Shown here piece by piece: positions 12,648-23,099 of a DNA stretch of 64,000 nucleotides. The notes below the pieces were generated by a model. The model ran no database searches. It saw nothing but the letters and a program-made list of their open reading frames with translations, and was not told the origin of the DNA. The first letter of the stretch is position 1. Each line of letters begins with the position of its first letter. Source of the stretch: Mytilus galloprovincialis. Its lineage: Eukaryota > Mollusca > Bivalvia > Mytilida > Mytilidae. The DNA lies in NCBI RefSeq assembly GCF_965363235.1, contig NC_134846.1:57215121-57279120 (forward strand), written 5' to 3'. Made by a program: the position numbers and the translations under genes.

Positions 12648-13708
12648 AGCTAGGTTTACACTGCCGATCAGATCAACTCGATCGAGCCCGATCAAGACAA
12701 ATTACGTGATCGGGAGACTGGTCTGACTCAATCGACAAGGCTGTTCGGGATAGTCTACCCTACTCGTCATCGATATGACCATCTACCCGAGAGTTTTTGA
12801 CATGTCAAAAACAATCGAGTAAGGACCGAGAATCAAGTCACTCGAGAAGAGAGCGGGAATTCGTCGAGTAGCGGTCGAATTGATCGGGAAGGGATCGTGT
12901 AGAGATCGAGATTGGTCGGAATTCTACAAAATTCCCGATCAGTTGTTGAATTCCGACCAATCTCGATCTCTACACGATCCTTTCCCGATCAATTCGACCG
13001 CTACTCGACGAATTCTCGATCTCTTCTCGAGTGACTTGCTTCTCGGTCCTTACTCGATTGTTTTTTATGTCAAAAACTATCGGGTAAGGCCCGAGAAGCA
13101 AGTCACTCGAGAAGAGATCGAGAATTCGTCGAGTAGCGGTCGAATTGATCGGGAAAGGATCGTGTAAAGATCGAGATTGGTCGGAATACAACAAAATTTC
13201 CGATCAGTACTCGATCATTTCGACCTTTGCTCGACTAATGTCTGATCATTTTCAGATTAACTCGACCAATGTCCGATCGCTTCCAGATCACTGCGACTTC
13301 TATATTTATTTTACCCCAGACCAACTCGACCAATATCCGATCCCTTTGCGACAACATTCGACCACTCTGAAATGATCAGACATTAGTAGAGCAAAGGTCG
13401 AAATGATCGAGTACTGATCGGGAATTTTGTTGTATTCCGACCAATCTCGATCTCTACATGATCCTTTCCCGATTAATTTGACCGCTACTCGAAGAATTCT
13501 CGATCTCTTCTCGAGTGACTTGCTTCTTGGTCCTTACTCGATTGTTTTCGACATGTCAAAAACTCTTGGGTAGATGATCAGATCGATGACGAGTAGGGTA
13601 GACTATCCCGAACATCCTTGTCGATTGAGTCAGACCAGTCTCCCGATCACGTAATTTGTCTTGATCGGGCTTGATCGAGTTGATCTGATCGGCAGCGTGT
13701 ACCTAGCT
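12648..13708. mobile_element. GATC-rich foldback element, copy 1
   Basis: It begins AAGCTAGGTTTACACTGCC and ends with the inverted form GGCAGCGTGTACCTAGCTT. The interior is a set of nested inverted repeats built from TCGATC/GATCGA-type words. For example, the arm 12790-12922 folds onto 12946-13078, and the outer arms run several hundred bases. The element can fold into a long hairpin on one strand. The short open frames inside on both strands give near-identical peptides only because the DNA is palindromic, so they are not genes. The base composition is clearly different from the AT-rich surroundings. Confidence 0.75.
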
Positions 13709-14168
13709 TCTGGTCTGACTCAATCGACAAGAATGTTCGTTATAGTCTACCATGCTAATCATCGATCTGACTTTCTACCCGAGAACTTTTGACATGTCAA
13801 AAACATTCGAGCGAGGATCGAGAAGCAAGTCACTCAAGAAGAGATCGATAATTTGTCGAGTATAGCGATCGAATTAATCGGGAAAGGATCGTAGAGATCG
13901 AGTTTGGTCGGAATACAAACAAAATACCGATCAGTACTCGATCATTTCGACTTTTGCTCGACTAACGTCCGATCATTTCCAAACTAACTCGACCAATGCC
14001 CGATCGCTTCCAGATCACTCGATTTGTATATTTATTTTATTCCAGACCAACTCAACCAATACACGATTCCTTCGCGACCACATTCGACCACTGTTCGATC
14101 TCTATTCGGCCATACACGAGAACACATGACTGCTACACGATTCTCTAAAAGTGTGTGCAGATCTTATT
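13709..14168 (+). mobile_element. GATC-rich foldback element, truncated copy 2
   Basis: It starts inside the element (CTGGTCTGACTCAATCGACA) without the terminal repeat. It runs parallel to the left half of copy 3 (about 14240-14680) up to a CTACACGATTCTC-type block, so it is a partial direct repeat. It is sandwiched without spacer between copy 1 and the left end of copy 3. Confidence 0.65.
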
Positions 14169-15216
14169 AAAGCTAGGTTCACACTGCCGATCAGATCAAC
14201 TCGATCATGCCCGACCAAGACAAATTACGTGAACGAGAGACTGATCTGAATCAATCGACAAGAATGTTCGGGATAGTCTATCTTGCTCATCATCGATCTG
14301 ACTTTCTACCCCAGAGTTTTAGACATGTCAAAAACATTCGAGTAAGGATCGAGAAGCAAGTCACTCGAAAAGGGATCGAGAATTCGTCGAGTAGCGCTTG
14401 AATTGATCGGGAAAGGATCCTGTAGAGATCGAGTTTGGTCGGAATACTAAAATGTTACCAATCAGTACTCGATCATTTCGACCTTTGATCGACTAATGTC
14501 CGATCATTTCAAGATTAACTCGACCAATGCCCGATCGCTTCCAGATCACTGCGACTTGTATATTTATATTATCCCAGGCCAACTCGACCAATACTCGATA
14601 CCTTCGCGACCACATTCGACCACTCTTCGATCTCTACTCGGTCATACACGAGAAAACATGACTGCTACACGATTTTTGCAAATCTGAATAACTCTCACAA
14701 CTCTGCTTCCGCAAAAATATATTGGCAACATTATTTTTAACTGTACAAAAATTCCTCCATGTACAGTACGTGTCTTTACTTTTGCTAGGAGAGGTAACAT
14801 TTTAAAAGAGAGACAAAAGACACTAAAGGAATAATTAAACTTATAGGTTGAAAACAAACTGACACAGCCATAGCGAAAAAAGATAACCGACGAGAGGACA
14901 AACAGCAGTCCACATAACATAGAAAACTAAAATCTTAGCAATTAACACGTAACCCAACAAAACCTGGGATGATCTCGGATGTTCCAGAAGGGAAGAAAAT
15001 TCTGCAATTTTGGCAGTGGCGATTTTTCAAGTATTAAAGTAACTGTGCAATAATATTCATTATTAGACTAGATCAACTATTCACGATCTCAGCCTACAGT
15101 CGGATGGCGGTCAGGTAGAAGTCGTAAAGAGGCCCGATTAAGAATTTGGTTGAGCTTGGTCGTGGAAATTTTAACAATCGGGATCATCGAGTTGATCTGA
15201 TCGGCAGTGTGAACCT
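14169..15216. mobile_element. GATC-rich foldback element, copy 3, flanked by TTAA
   Basis: Left terminus TTAA-AGCTAGGTTCACACTGCC and right terminus GGCAGTGTGAACCTAGCT-TTAA (right TTAA at about 15216-15219). The terminal inverted repeat extends through GATCAGATCAACTCGAT. A TTAA target is used by piggyBac- and Kolobok-like transposases, but no transposase is encoded here and the superfamily is not assigned. The interior is interrupted by a family A repeat at about 14790-14995. Confidence 0.7.
14790..14995 (+). repeat. family A repeat inside foldback copy 3
   Basis: It contains GGTTGAAAACAAACTGACAC, ACATAGAAAACTAAAATCTT and TGATCTCGGATGTTCCAGAA, the same order as other family A copies. It marks a secondary insertion into the foldback element. 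Confidence 0.6.
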
Positions 15217-15229
15217 AGCTTTAAGGAAC

Positions 15230-15920
15230 ACAAAAAAACAAGGAGGAACATTTACATGTCAACAAATTGTCTACAAGTTTTTATTTTCTTGTCCCGGTCT
15301 TAAGGTAGTACCTAACACTACAGGGAGATAACTCTGTGAAATTAGTTAAACGTTTTAATTAGGTTGTGTTGTTAAAAAAAATTAAGCTTTTTAATAATCA
15401 AAATTAGTGTTTGTCAAACTGCTATATAACCAGTGTAATTTTTCTGATAAAATGTTTGGTTCAAATGCAACCATGAGCAACTCGATCGAAGATTTTTCGT
15501 AACTTGGAGTAAGTATAAAAATACAGAGGGCAACTCTGAGTAACTCAATTAAAAAAATGTCTGCTCAGAATAACCTCTTTTTAATTTGAAAGAAAAACAG
15601 TTTATTCCATTTTTGGACGGTCATTTGGGCCTATTCTTACGATGTGTGTATTTCACAACTTGTTACTTATAACTGTGTCTGTAATCACGTTTTAGCTTAA
15701 TATGAAAGAACGGTGATTTTGTTTTCAGTGATGCCTTTAAATGCAGGTGCAATGCGTTTTCAATGCATTTACAATGATCTATCCTATAAATAAACTTACT
15801 AGTATTCTTTAAGGTTATCAGTTCAGAACCTTAGTAAATATTGTTGAATCGGTACTAGAATCTATTAAATTTTTGAAAAAGAATGGCTATATATGTACAG
15901 TATCAAGATCATTATCCTAC
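15230..15920. other. unassigned, AT-rich
   Basis: No gene is supportable. A block reading GGTAGTACCTAACACTACAG at 15304 followed by GGGAGATAACTCTG looks like the end of another dispersed repeat; no second copy was found in the window. Confidence 0.35.
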
Positions 15921-15924
15921 ACAT

Positions 15925-16005
15925 CTAGCCTTCGGCTGTTGTCTGAAATATGGTCGGGTTGTTGTCTCTTTGACACATTCCCCATTTTCATTCTCAATTT
16001 TATTA
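15925..16005 (+). repeat. 3' tail of the RT retroelement, short copy 3
   Basis: It carries the terminal 80 bases of the family seen at 3076-3602 and 48260-48785, including GGTCGGGTTGTTGTCTCTTT and GACACATTCCCCATTT. It is a severely 5'-truncated copy. Confidence 0.7.
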
Positions 16006-16997
16006 TTGTTATTTAGTATTTTGGTATTGAACAAGTCATGTCAAGTTCTGTATGTCTAATTGGCAATCATACCACATTCTTTATTTTATACAGCAACTCA
16101 AAAATTGTTTGGAGCAGTGTAAAGCCAGACGGAGCCAAAGCTTTTCAAACTGATGAAGACAATAATACATCAAACATCAATAACAAACAGTTAATCAAAT
16201 TACCCCGAAAGATACGGACATTGTAGAAATTATGCCATATGCTTATCTGGTAATATGTCAACGAAATAGTCTTTAATTTTTCGCAGAAAAAGAGGAAAAG
16301 GAAACGTCAGCACAAGAACAATTTTTCCATAACGCGATCCCTGCATAATGTCCATAGGAGACCAATATGCAAACATGAACAACGTGAAAAACAACAAAAC
16401 ACTTAACCAATTTAGTGGAAAAGGAAGATTTGTAAAGTTTTTGCTTGAAGTGGTGGATATACATTAAACTGGAAATTTCCATTTTAGTCGAAACAGGTAA
16501 ACAAGTAATCAGGTGCAGAATAATATAATATTAAGCAAACAAACGACAACCAATAAATTGCAGGCTCGTCAATAATGCGCATAAAAATAGATAACTGGTA
16601 ATTATCAAACTTATACTATCCTTTTGAAATATATTAAAAAAACAAGTGAGTTGTACTATGTTGAACTGTTTTATTGTTTATTCGAAAGGAGCATACATTT
16701 AATTGTTGATATTGCTAATGCTTGCAAGAATGGTATTTTATCGAAATTTTGGTTTAGAGGGCCTGGTCTTCACATTAATAACTGAATTATGTCACCTTTG
16801 AAAACGGATTTGATATAATGTACATCAGTAAATTGTCATGTCAATAATGTAGCATTAATAATTGTTAAGCAAATAGTAGAACTGAAAGAAAAAAAATAGG
16901 AAGTTTATTCAAGCTGCACTTTTCATAGCATATAAGTATCTGCAGTTGTCTCACATTCATGGAGATCTCGCTACGTTGTACTCCTTAAGTTAGAAAA

Positions 16998-17052
16998 ATG
17001 AAGAGCTGGACTGTGATTATTTGTATGGTATCATTACTTATCTCAAAGTACG
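16998..17052 (+). CDS. lectin exon 1 (signal peptide)
   Basis: The ATG opens MKSWTVIICMVSLLISKY, a short positively charged start followed by a hydrophobic core, typical of a signal peptide. The donor CG|GTAAGC leaves phase 1. The exon's last bases and donor are copied 293 bp downstream at 17337. Confidence 0.7.
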
Positions 17053-20000
17053 GTAAGCATTGGAAAGCTTTAGAGCATAACTTAAATGTAACAGAAACGG
17101 AGATCTGACTTGCAATGTCTTCCTTAACGAATTCTGTATTTCATTTTTTTTTAAAACAGTACACTAAACCATTTTGCTGATGACAACAAAAAATTGAAGC
17201 TTTAAAAAGAAACAGTAGAGCATTGATTCAGTGGTTTTTCTTACAACAAAGTGAAGGATATTACAGAGAAATGTAAAGCTTCACCGTAAGGGGACAATAT
17301 TATCTTGAATCCTTTTTCTCTCTCTTTCTTTTTTTGCAAAGTACGGTAAGCATAGGCGAGCTTTAGAGAATAACAGCGACAGAAATCTTACTTCAAATTC
17401 TTCCTAAGTCCTATATAAAATCTTTTATTTCACTTCATACACTACACTATGCAATTTTGCTGATGACAATACACTCTCATACGCAGATGACAACAAAACA
17501 TTGGAGCATTAAAAAGAAACAGTATAGCATTGATTGGTTGGTTTTTCTTGGATCAAGATAGAGGAGATTTCAGAGAAATTCCAAACTAATAATAATAATG
17601 ACCATACTAGTGCATACACTTCCAACTTTAAAAGTAAGAAGACTCAGTACAATTGAGGTGATTACAATCTCGCATACATATCGCTCCTCTTACTTACTTG
17701 ATATTATTAAAATTAAAGATACTAAATATCATTGTAGATACTAGACCAAAAACGAAAGACGAGCAGCATGAACAACCAGGTATTTATGACTACTGAACAG
17801 CAGTATACTTCTATTGCCCTTATGTATGAACTGACATAATTTCGATGTGCTGCTTCTAAATTATAGAACAAGTTTCCAGACCGCTTTAATTCAAATTCAA
17901 ATTCTTTATTTTCTAATCACAGAGGCCCTTTCAGGCTATAACAAAATTTAACACGATTATTCACACTTGCATACCATTTTTTCTCACTCCGATCGCTCTG
18001 ATTATTTTTTAAAAAACAAACACTATTCGACCAGTTCAATTTTTTAATAAACTCATGGAAAGGCAACTTTTGCTACTGCAATGTTTGTTCTTATTTTACA
18101 GATACATAAATCAATATATATTTGTCTTTTATTGTATTATACACTCAAATTGTCTGTGTTTTAAATATTTTTAGTGCTTTGGAGTAATGCATCATAATAA
18201 GTTTTTTAATGCTTTAGCTTAGTACATAATGTTTTGGTGCTTTAGCTAAGACCATCATCATGTATTGATAGTAAGTACTTTAGCTTAATACAAACAATAT
18301 ATGTGCTGTACGTTGTTGAACTCTTTAAAATGAATGAAATAACTTGTGAATGATATGAATTTATGGACGTATGTTGTTTTTTGTTGGGTTTTTTTCTAAA
18401 AGTGTATATGTTTTATCTACATGTATGTGTAGTGTCGCTCTAACAAGATTATTTTGTACTGTTACATCAATTAGCCCTCTCTGTTTCTGCAATCACAAAA
18501 TTGTATATAAAATAGTAAAGTACGTGTCAAATGGAAAATATTGTTGGATATATGTTACATCTATGTTCAGAAAAGACCTATTGGATTACAAAAATCACAA
18601 TGAATAACATTTAACTTAAAAGCTACTTTGATTTTGCAAATTTCAAGGATTTTTGGGGAATGAATTTAGATGACAACAACACTATGCTTTCAATTACCAG
18701 GAGATCTTACTACCTTTAGCTGATAGTTTGAACTTTTTAAATACTGTAGCGCATAGAGACGAAAGATGATGAAGGGACATTCACACTCGTAAGTCGAAAA
18801 CCAACAAACGATGAAATGGCAAAAAAAAAGGAGAAAAATGCCGAAAAGACAAACAATAGTATACAAAACACTGCATGTATATATAATAAAAGAATGATCA
18901 ATTCGAACCATAACGAAACCCGGGGGTAGTCGTATGTGCTCCCGAAGGGTCAACCATATGGGTCAACCGTCGTGTTGCTCATGTAAATACAAACCTGGTG
19001 ATAAATCAAAATCGGTAGGTCACAGGGTATATGGTATATATTCCAAAAGGATAAGGAGAAATAAAATGAAACCTGTTTTCTTTCAGTGCGGTTCCCAAGT
19101 AAGACTTATTTGAACGAAAAGAAACAAATGATATTGAGTTATGGAAATATGATCAGTCTAGTTTGTTTCTGCATATTAAGACATGATTATCCTAATTATA
19201 CTTCTGCTCTGAAATGAGGGGATGTACTGGTTAACGTCTATCTGTCCGTTTGCCTGTCCGTTTATCCGCCTACCGGTCCGTCACATAATAATGTTTCTCG
19301 CGTTTTCCCAAGAACTTTAAATCAGAGCTTTCTGAAATTTGATATCAACATTCATGAGAGCCTGATATAAAATATGTGATCGCATCGTTATATCCATGAA
19401 TCATCACCTCTCTGGTTTTTTAGGTGTTTTGTAAATGATCAAATCGAAAGTATGATAAGTGAATCATAGATCACAGTGCATTTGAGAAAAAAGTCGAGAA
19501 CGGCACTTACTTAAATAGAAAATATTAATTTAAGTAATATAGTCACAGTCAAAAATAAGGAAAATTTTCCACACGATTTATCAGGTTGAATACTTCTTCT
19601 ATGTTATGTTTTAAAACGTATTACAAAATATAAAACTAGATGATTGATTTATCAAATCATCAAGCAGCCTGAACTGCAGCATTGATATGTACAGAAATAC
19701 ATCATCTTCCCTTGTCGAGTATGACAATCTAGTCCCCGAGAGGAGGGGACTGGGTCGTTACCCTCGGCAAGTGATGATAAGGAGCATCTCTGTAGTTTAA
19801 GCTTTATTTTTTTTTTTAGATGAAATGCTATTTTTAAGATATCTTGTGTTCTCTCTTATTTTCCTTTAAAATTGTTCTTACAGTCTTCTATTTTGTTGAT
19901 ATCTATTAGCTTTTTTTCTGTATCTAAACATAACATTGTCAGTTTCAGGTAATGTTTACATGCAGCAAAAGTGTGGAAGGTCATACAGTTCAAGTAGTGT

Positions 20001-22371
20001 CTCAGCCATTACAGATAGAGTTTTCAAGACTAAGAATGAAATAGAATGTTGTCACCTATGTTTGGTGCTTGATCCTTGTAAATCGTTTATCTGGAATGGC
20101 TTTTCGCGGAAATGTTACATTCGTTCGTCGTCGTTAGATGACTTTGTCACAGACCAGACAGTACAAACAGTGGGATATGTTGTCGAACAATACAGCGAAG
20201 GTATATATTTCGTGTTTTACATGTTTAAACAGAAAACAGAGGCATGCAATAACCTGTCATTAAACAGGTTATTATCATGTATTGATTGATTGGTGTTTGT
20301 TTAACGATTAAAGGAATATTTAGGATGGGAACAAATCCCATAGGTATTGATTATGCAAACCGGATCGACCGAATTAAGCTGACGATGCGGTATGGGCTTT
20401 GCTCATTGTTGAAGACCGTACGGTGACCTATAGTTGTTAATGTCTGTGTCATTTCGGTCTCTTGTGGACAGTTGTCTCATTGGCAATCATACCACTTTTT
20501 TATATTTAGACCAACCATATTGTTACAGTGTATCGGACTATATATATCATGTAATATAATAGAATAAGAGGAATACAAATCCAATTTTAATTCACGAATT
20601 GAATAAAGCTACATGAATTATTTTATATAGGCAAAACTTAAATGTACTACTTTTTGTTTACTTTTGTTTATCCGAACATTTTTTTGTCTAAATTTGTCGT
20701 TTGTTCAGAAGAATGTTCAAAAAATATGTGAACTTCTTTCTATGACTTTTTTGGTTACGATTACAGGTAAATCGATTAGGCGAAAACAAGTCCGGGTCAG
20801 AAATCAAAACAACAGAACAACAGAAAAACTGAACTGCTACAAAACATACGCTAACATCCATTGAACTATATATGTAGAAACAGACTATTTGATAACAATT
20901 ACCATAATTCTAACTTGGTACAGGATATTTTCAGAAAACTATCATAAGCAAAAAGCGCAAATGTCCGATCAATTTAGTTGCATTATTAGGTTATTTTTTT
21001 ACCAGTAATGGGCATTTATGCTCCACCCACTATGAACATTTGCGCTGTATATTTTGATACACCTAAACTAAATTACAGGACGTTTGGGCTTTTTTATATG
21101 TGATACTATTAGGGCTGTAGTTGACCTGTATCAAGAGAAAAAGACCACCATTGTGATATGCTTTAAAGAATGAATTAGTAATAATTCACCACAACACAAA
21201 AAGTAAAGATTTATTAAGCAAAATTCAAAGATCAAGATGATCAAAATGATTTTTTTTTCTCTTTTTGTAACTATGCCACAATTGAAAGCTAGTTGCAATT
21301 CTTTTATTCCTAAATCACGAAAGATAAACAAAGATTCCTACTGTCCTGAAAAAGTACTTATATATGAAGAGAAGGTTAGTGTTGATAATTATACAGCGTT
21401 TTATAAATATGCAAAGTTTAAACTTGTCAATCAATTAAAAAGCGTTATATAGATACTAGTATGCAAATTTTAAACTTGTCAATCAATGTTACGCATCGTT
21501 GTCAATATAATGAAATTTGATACGACTGTCATACAAGTGAGAGGTTTAGCTAGCTATAAAACCAGGTTCATTCCTCCATTTTCTACATAGGAAAATGACT
21601 GTACCAAGTCAGGTATATGACAGTTGTTATCCATTCGTTTGATGTGTTTGAACCTATTATTTTGCCGTTTGGTTTTGAATTCTCCTTGAAATTCAGTATT
21701 TTTGTGATTTTACTTTTTAGAGCTAGCTGTACTATGTGCTGATAGTGGTTATGACTGGTACCCAGATGAAAACTTCTGCTTCCAACTGTACACCACAACA
21801 TTGATGACACACACTGAAGCTATGGCAAACTGTTTATCAAAAGGTCAACGGTTGGTCAGAGTTGATACGGCAAGAAAACATGAACTATTGAAGGAGGGTA
21901 TTCAGCAGCTAAGTATGGGTAAAACATCATGTATTTGTTCTCTGCATTCTTGATATTTCGTTCCTTCGTTGTCCTTTATATTTTCCTAATTTTTAAAAGT
22001 TTCGTTTTTCATATCCATAAATGAAAATGTGGGTTTTGTCAATGAAACAGCAACCCGACATCATAAAACTAAACTATTCACACTTGACGTCAATTAACAT
22101 ACAGTCTCAAACAATTGACTTTTCATTTTACTTTTCATTTTAGCTTTTTTTTTTAAATGGATTATGGATTGATGGATCTGATGAAATAACAAAACATAGT
22201 TCAACTTGGCTGTTTGCTGATGGTACTCCAATCACTGACTTTCATTGGGGTAAAGAAGAACCAGCTGCTATTGGAAATGAAAATTGTCTTATCATGGGAT
22301 CTATAGTCGACTTCGACTGGAATAGCCTGGCTTGTAGTGAAATGAGAGCATATATCTGTGAAATTGTTTAA
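16998..22371 (+). CDS. secreted PAN/apple + C-type lectin protein (four exons; phase break in last junction)
   Basis: Spliced model: 16998-17052, 19949-20200, 21721-21918, 22144-22371, about 243 residues if the last junction is in frame. Exon 1 is a signal peptide; exon 2 is a Cys-rich PAN/apple-like module; exons 3-4 form one C-type lectin-like domain (CTLD). Molluscs use such secreted lectins for glycan or microbe binding, so an extracellular recognition role is inferred. The first three junctions keep phase 1 throughout. The last does not: exon 3 ends with one base of a codon, and exon 4 starts C followed by ten T, one base too many for the clear CTLD frame. A polymorphic or miscalled poly-T, a missing microexon or a decayed gene are all possible. 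A repeat ends exactly at the exon 3 acceptor. An AATAAA lies at 22514-22519. Confidence 0.75.
17337..17555 (+). repeat. local duplication of the exon 1 end and intron 1 start
   Basis: 17044-17245 and 17337-17555 are diverged direct copies, 293 bp apart. Both start CAAAGTACGGTAAGCAT and share TTTTGCTGATGACAACA and AAAAGAAACAGTA-type blocks. The second copy therefore repeats the last exon 1 codons and the splice donor inside intron 1. Confidence 0.7.
17881..17955 (+). repeat. retroelement 3'-end-like fragment
   Basis: It reads TTCAAATTCTTTATTTTC and then AGAGGCCCTTTCAGGCT. A similar order (AATAAATTCTTTATTTAAAG, then TGAGGCCCTC) is at 63728-63790. The two are probably ends of the same non-LTR or SINE family. 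Confidence 0.4.
18750..19020 (+). repeat. dispersed repeat family A, near full copy in lectin intron 1
   Basis: It contains in order AGGGACATTCACACTCGTAA, GACAAACAATAGTATACAAA, GTGCTCCCGAAGGGT, CAACCGTCGTGTTGCTCATG and ATCGGTAGGTCACA. This gives the full order of the family from one end to the other, about 270 bp. Confidence 0.65.
19949..20200 (+). CDS. lectin exon 2 (PAN/apple-like module)
   Basis: The acceptor is TTTCAG at 19943-19948 and the donor GAAG|GTATAT; phase is 1 in and 1 out. The 84 residues carry the PAN-like spacing KCGRSY ... ECCHLC ... PCKSFIW ... KCYIRS. These are six cysteines around the conserved central CxxC helix. Confidence 0.75.
20395..20505 (+). repeat. dispersed repeat family C
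   Basis: It carries GTTGAAGACCGTACGGTGAC, then GTTGTCTCATTGGCAATCAT and ACCACTTTTTTATATTT. The terminal block recurs at 36130-36150 (diverged), 44945-44970 and 62182-62205. It lies in intron 2 of the lectin gene. Confidence 0.65.
20775..20950 (+). repeat. dispersed repeat family D, second-half copy
   Basis: It matches 24795-24970 and 34565-34720 through AAACAACAGAACAACAGAAA, ACTGAACTGCTACAAAACAT and an ACTTGGTACAGGA-type block. The first half of the family is absent here. Confidence 0.55.
21475..21718 (+). repeat. dispersed repeat family D, first-half copy abutting lectin exon 3
   Basis: It runs from TCGTTGTCAATATAATG through GACTGTCATACAAGTGAGAG and TATGACAGTTGTTATCCATT to CAGTATTTTTGTGATTTTAC. 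The same terminus is at 24770-24795 and 34960-34985. It ends exactly at the polypyrimidine tract and AG of lectin exon 3. Confidence 0.7.
21721..21918 (+). CDS. lectin exon 3 (first half of CTLD)
   Basis: It encodes CADSGYDWYPDENFCFQLY and then AMANCLSKGQRLVRVDTARK, the usual N-terminal CTLD pattern with two cysteines and the helix-2 region. The acceptor is TTTTTAG immediately before 21721 and the donor ATGG|GTAAAA. Phase 1 in and out matches exon 2. Confidence 0.8.
22144..22371 (+). CDS. lectin exon 4 (second half of CTLD, stop)
   Basis: From about 22156 the frame reads NGLWIDGSDE, STWLFADGTPI, FHWGKEEPA, NENC, FDWNSLAC and AYICE then stop, the C-terminal CTLD half. The calcium/sugar motif that is EPN or QPD in many lectins is EPA here, and WND is WNS. 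Classical Ca-dependent mannose or galactose binding is therefore doubtful. The exon begins with a 10-T run that puts it one base out of phase with exon 3. Confidence 0.75.
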   Translation, partial: LFFLNGLWIDGSDEITKHSSTWLFADGTPITDFHWGKEEPAAIGNENCLIMGSIVDFDWNSLACSEMRAYICEIV

Positions 22372-22514
22372 TTTATTCCGTCGTCCTGCGCACAAATATT
22401 GGTAAGAATACCACGGTTTTTAATGGATCGTAAATGCTCACCAAAGCCTAAAATTGCAACATTATAGTTCTGTCACATTTCAAAAATTTATAGATGCGTA
22501 ATTACTTTATCTAA

Positions 22515-23090
22515 ATAAACTCATCATAAATACCAGGACTAAATTTTGTATATACGCCAGACGCGCGTTTCGTCTACAAAAGACTCATCAATGACGATCG
22601 AATCAAAAAAAGTTAAAAAGGCAAATAAAGTACAAAGTTGAAGAGCATTGACATCCAAAATTCCTAAAAGTGTCGCCAAATACAGCTACGGTATTCTATG
22701 CCTGAGGTAAAAAAAAAAAAAAAAAGTCTTATTATTTCAAAAATTCAAAATTTTGTAAACAGTTAATTTATAAATGTAACAAATATCAATGATAATTCAT
22801 GTCAGCACAAAAAGTGCTGACTACTGGGCTTGTGATACCCTCGGGGTAATAAATCTCCACGAGCAGTGGCATTGACCCAGTGGTTTTAAATAAACTCATC
22901 ATAGGTACCAGGACTAAATTTTGTATATAAGCCAGACGCGCGTTTCGTCTACAAAAGACTCATCCGTGACGCTCGAATAAAAACAAGTTAAAAAAGCCAA
23001 GTAAAGTACGAAGTTGAAGAGCATTGAGATCCAAAATTCTTAAAAGTGTTGCCAAATACAGCTAAGGTAATGAAAGAAAGCTGGTTTTTG
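22515..23090 (+). repeat. dispersed repeat family B, two consecutive copies
   Basis: Both copies begin TAAACTCATCATA, continue ACCAGGACTAAATTTTGTAT and CCAGACGCGCGTTTCGTCTA, then CAAAGACTCATC-type and GTTGAAGAGCATTGA blocks. The first (22515-22885) is longer and ends with GTGATACCCTCGGGGTAAT. The second (22890-23090) is truncated in the AGCTAAGGTAA block. They follow the lectin stop codon and supply its nearest AATAAA. Confidence 0.7.
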
Positions 23091-23099
23091 GAAAGATAG

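Noticed and set aside
12880-13375. Overlapping plus- and minus-strand frames giving almost the same peptide
   Set aside because: The DNA is palindromic here, so both strands read the same words. It is a foldback element, not a gene pair.
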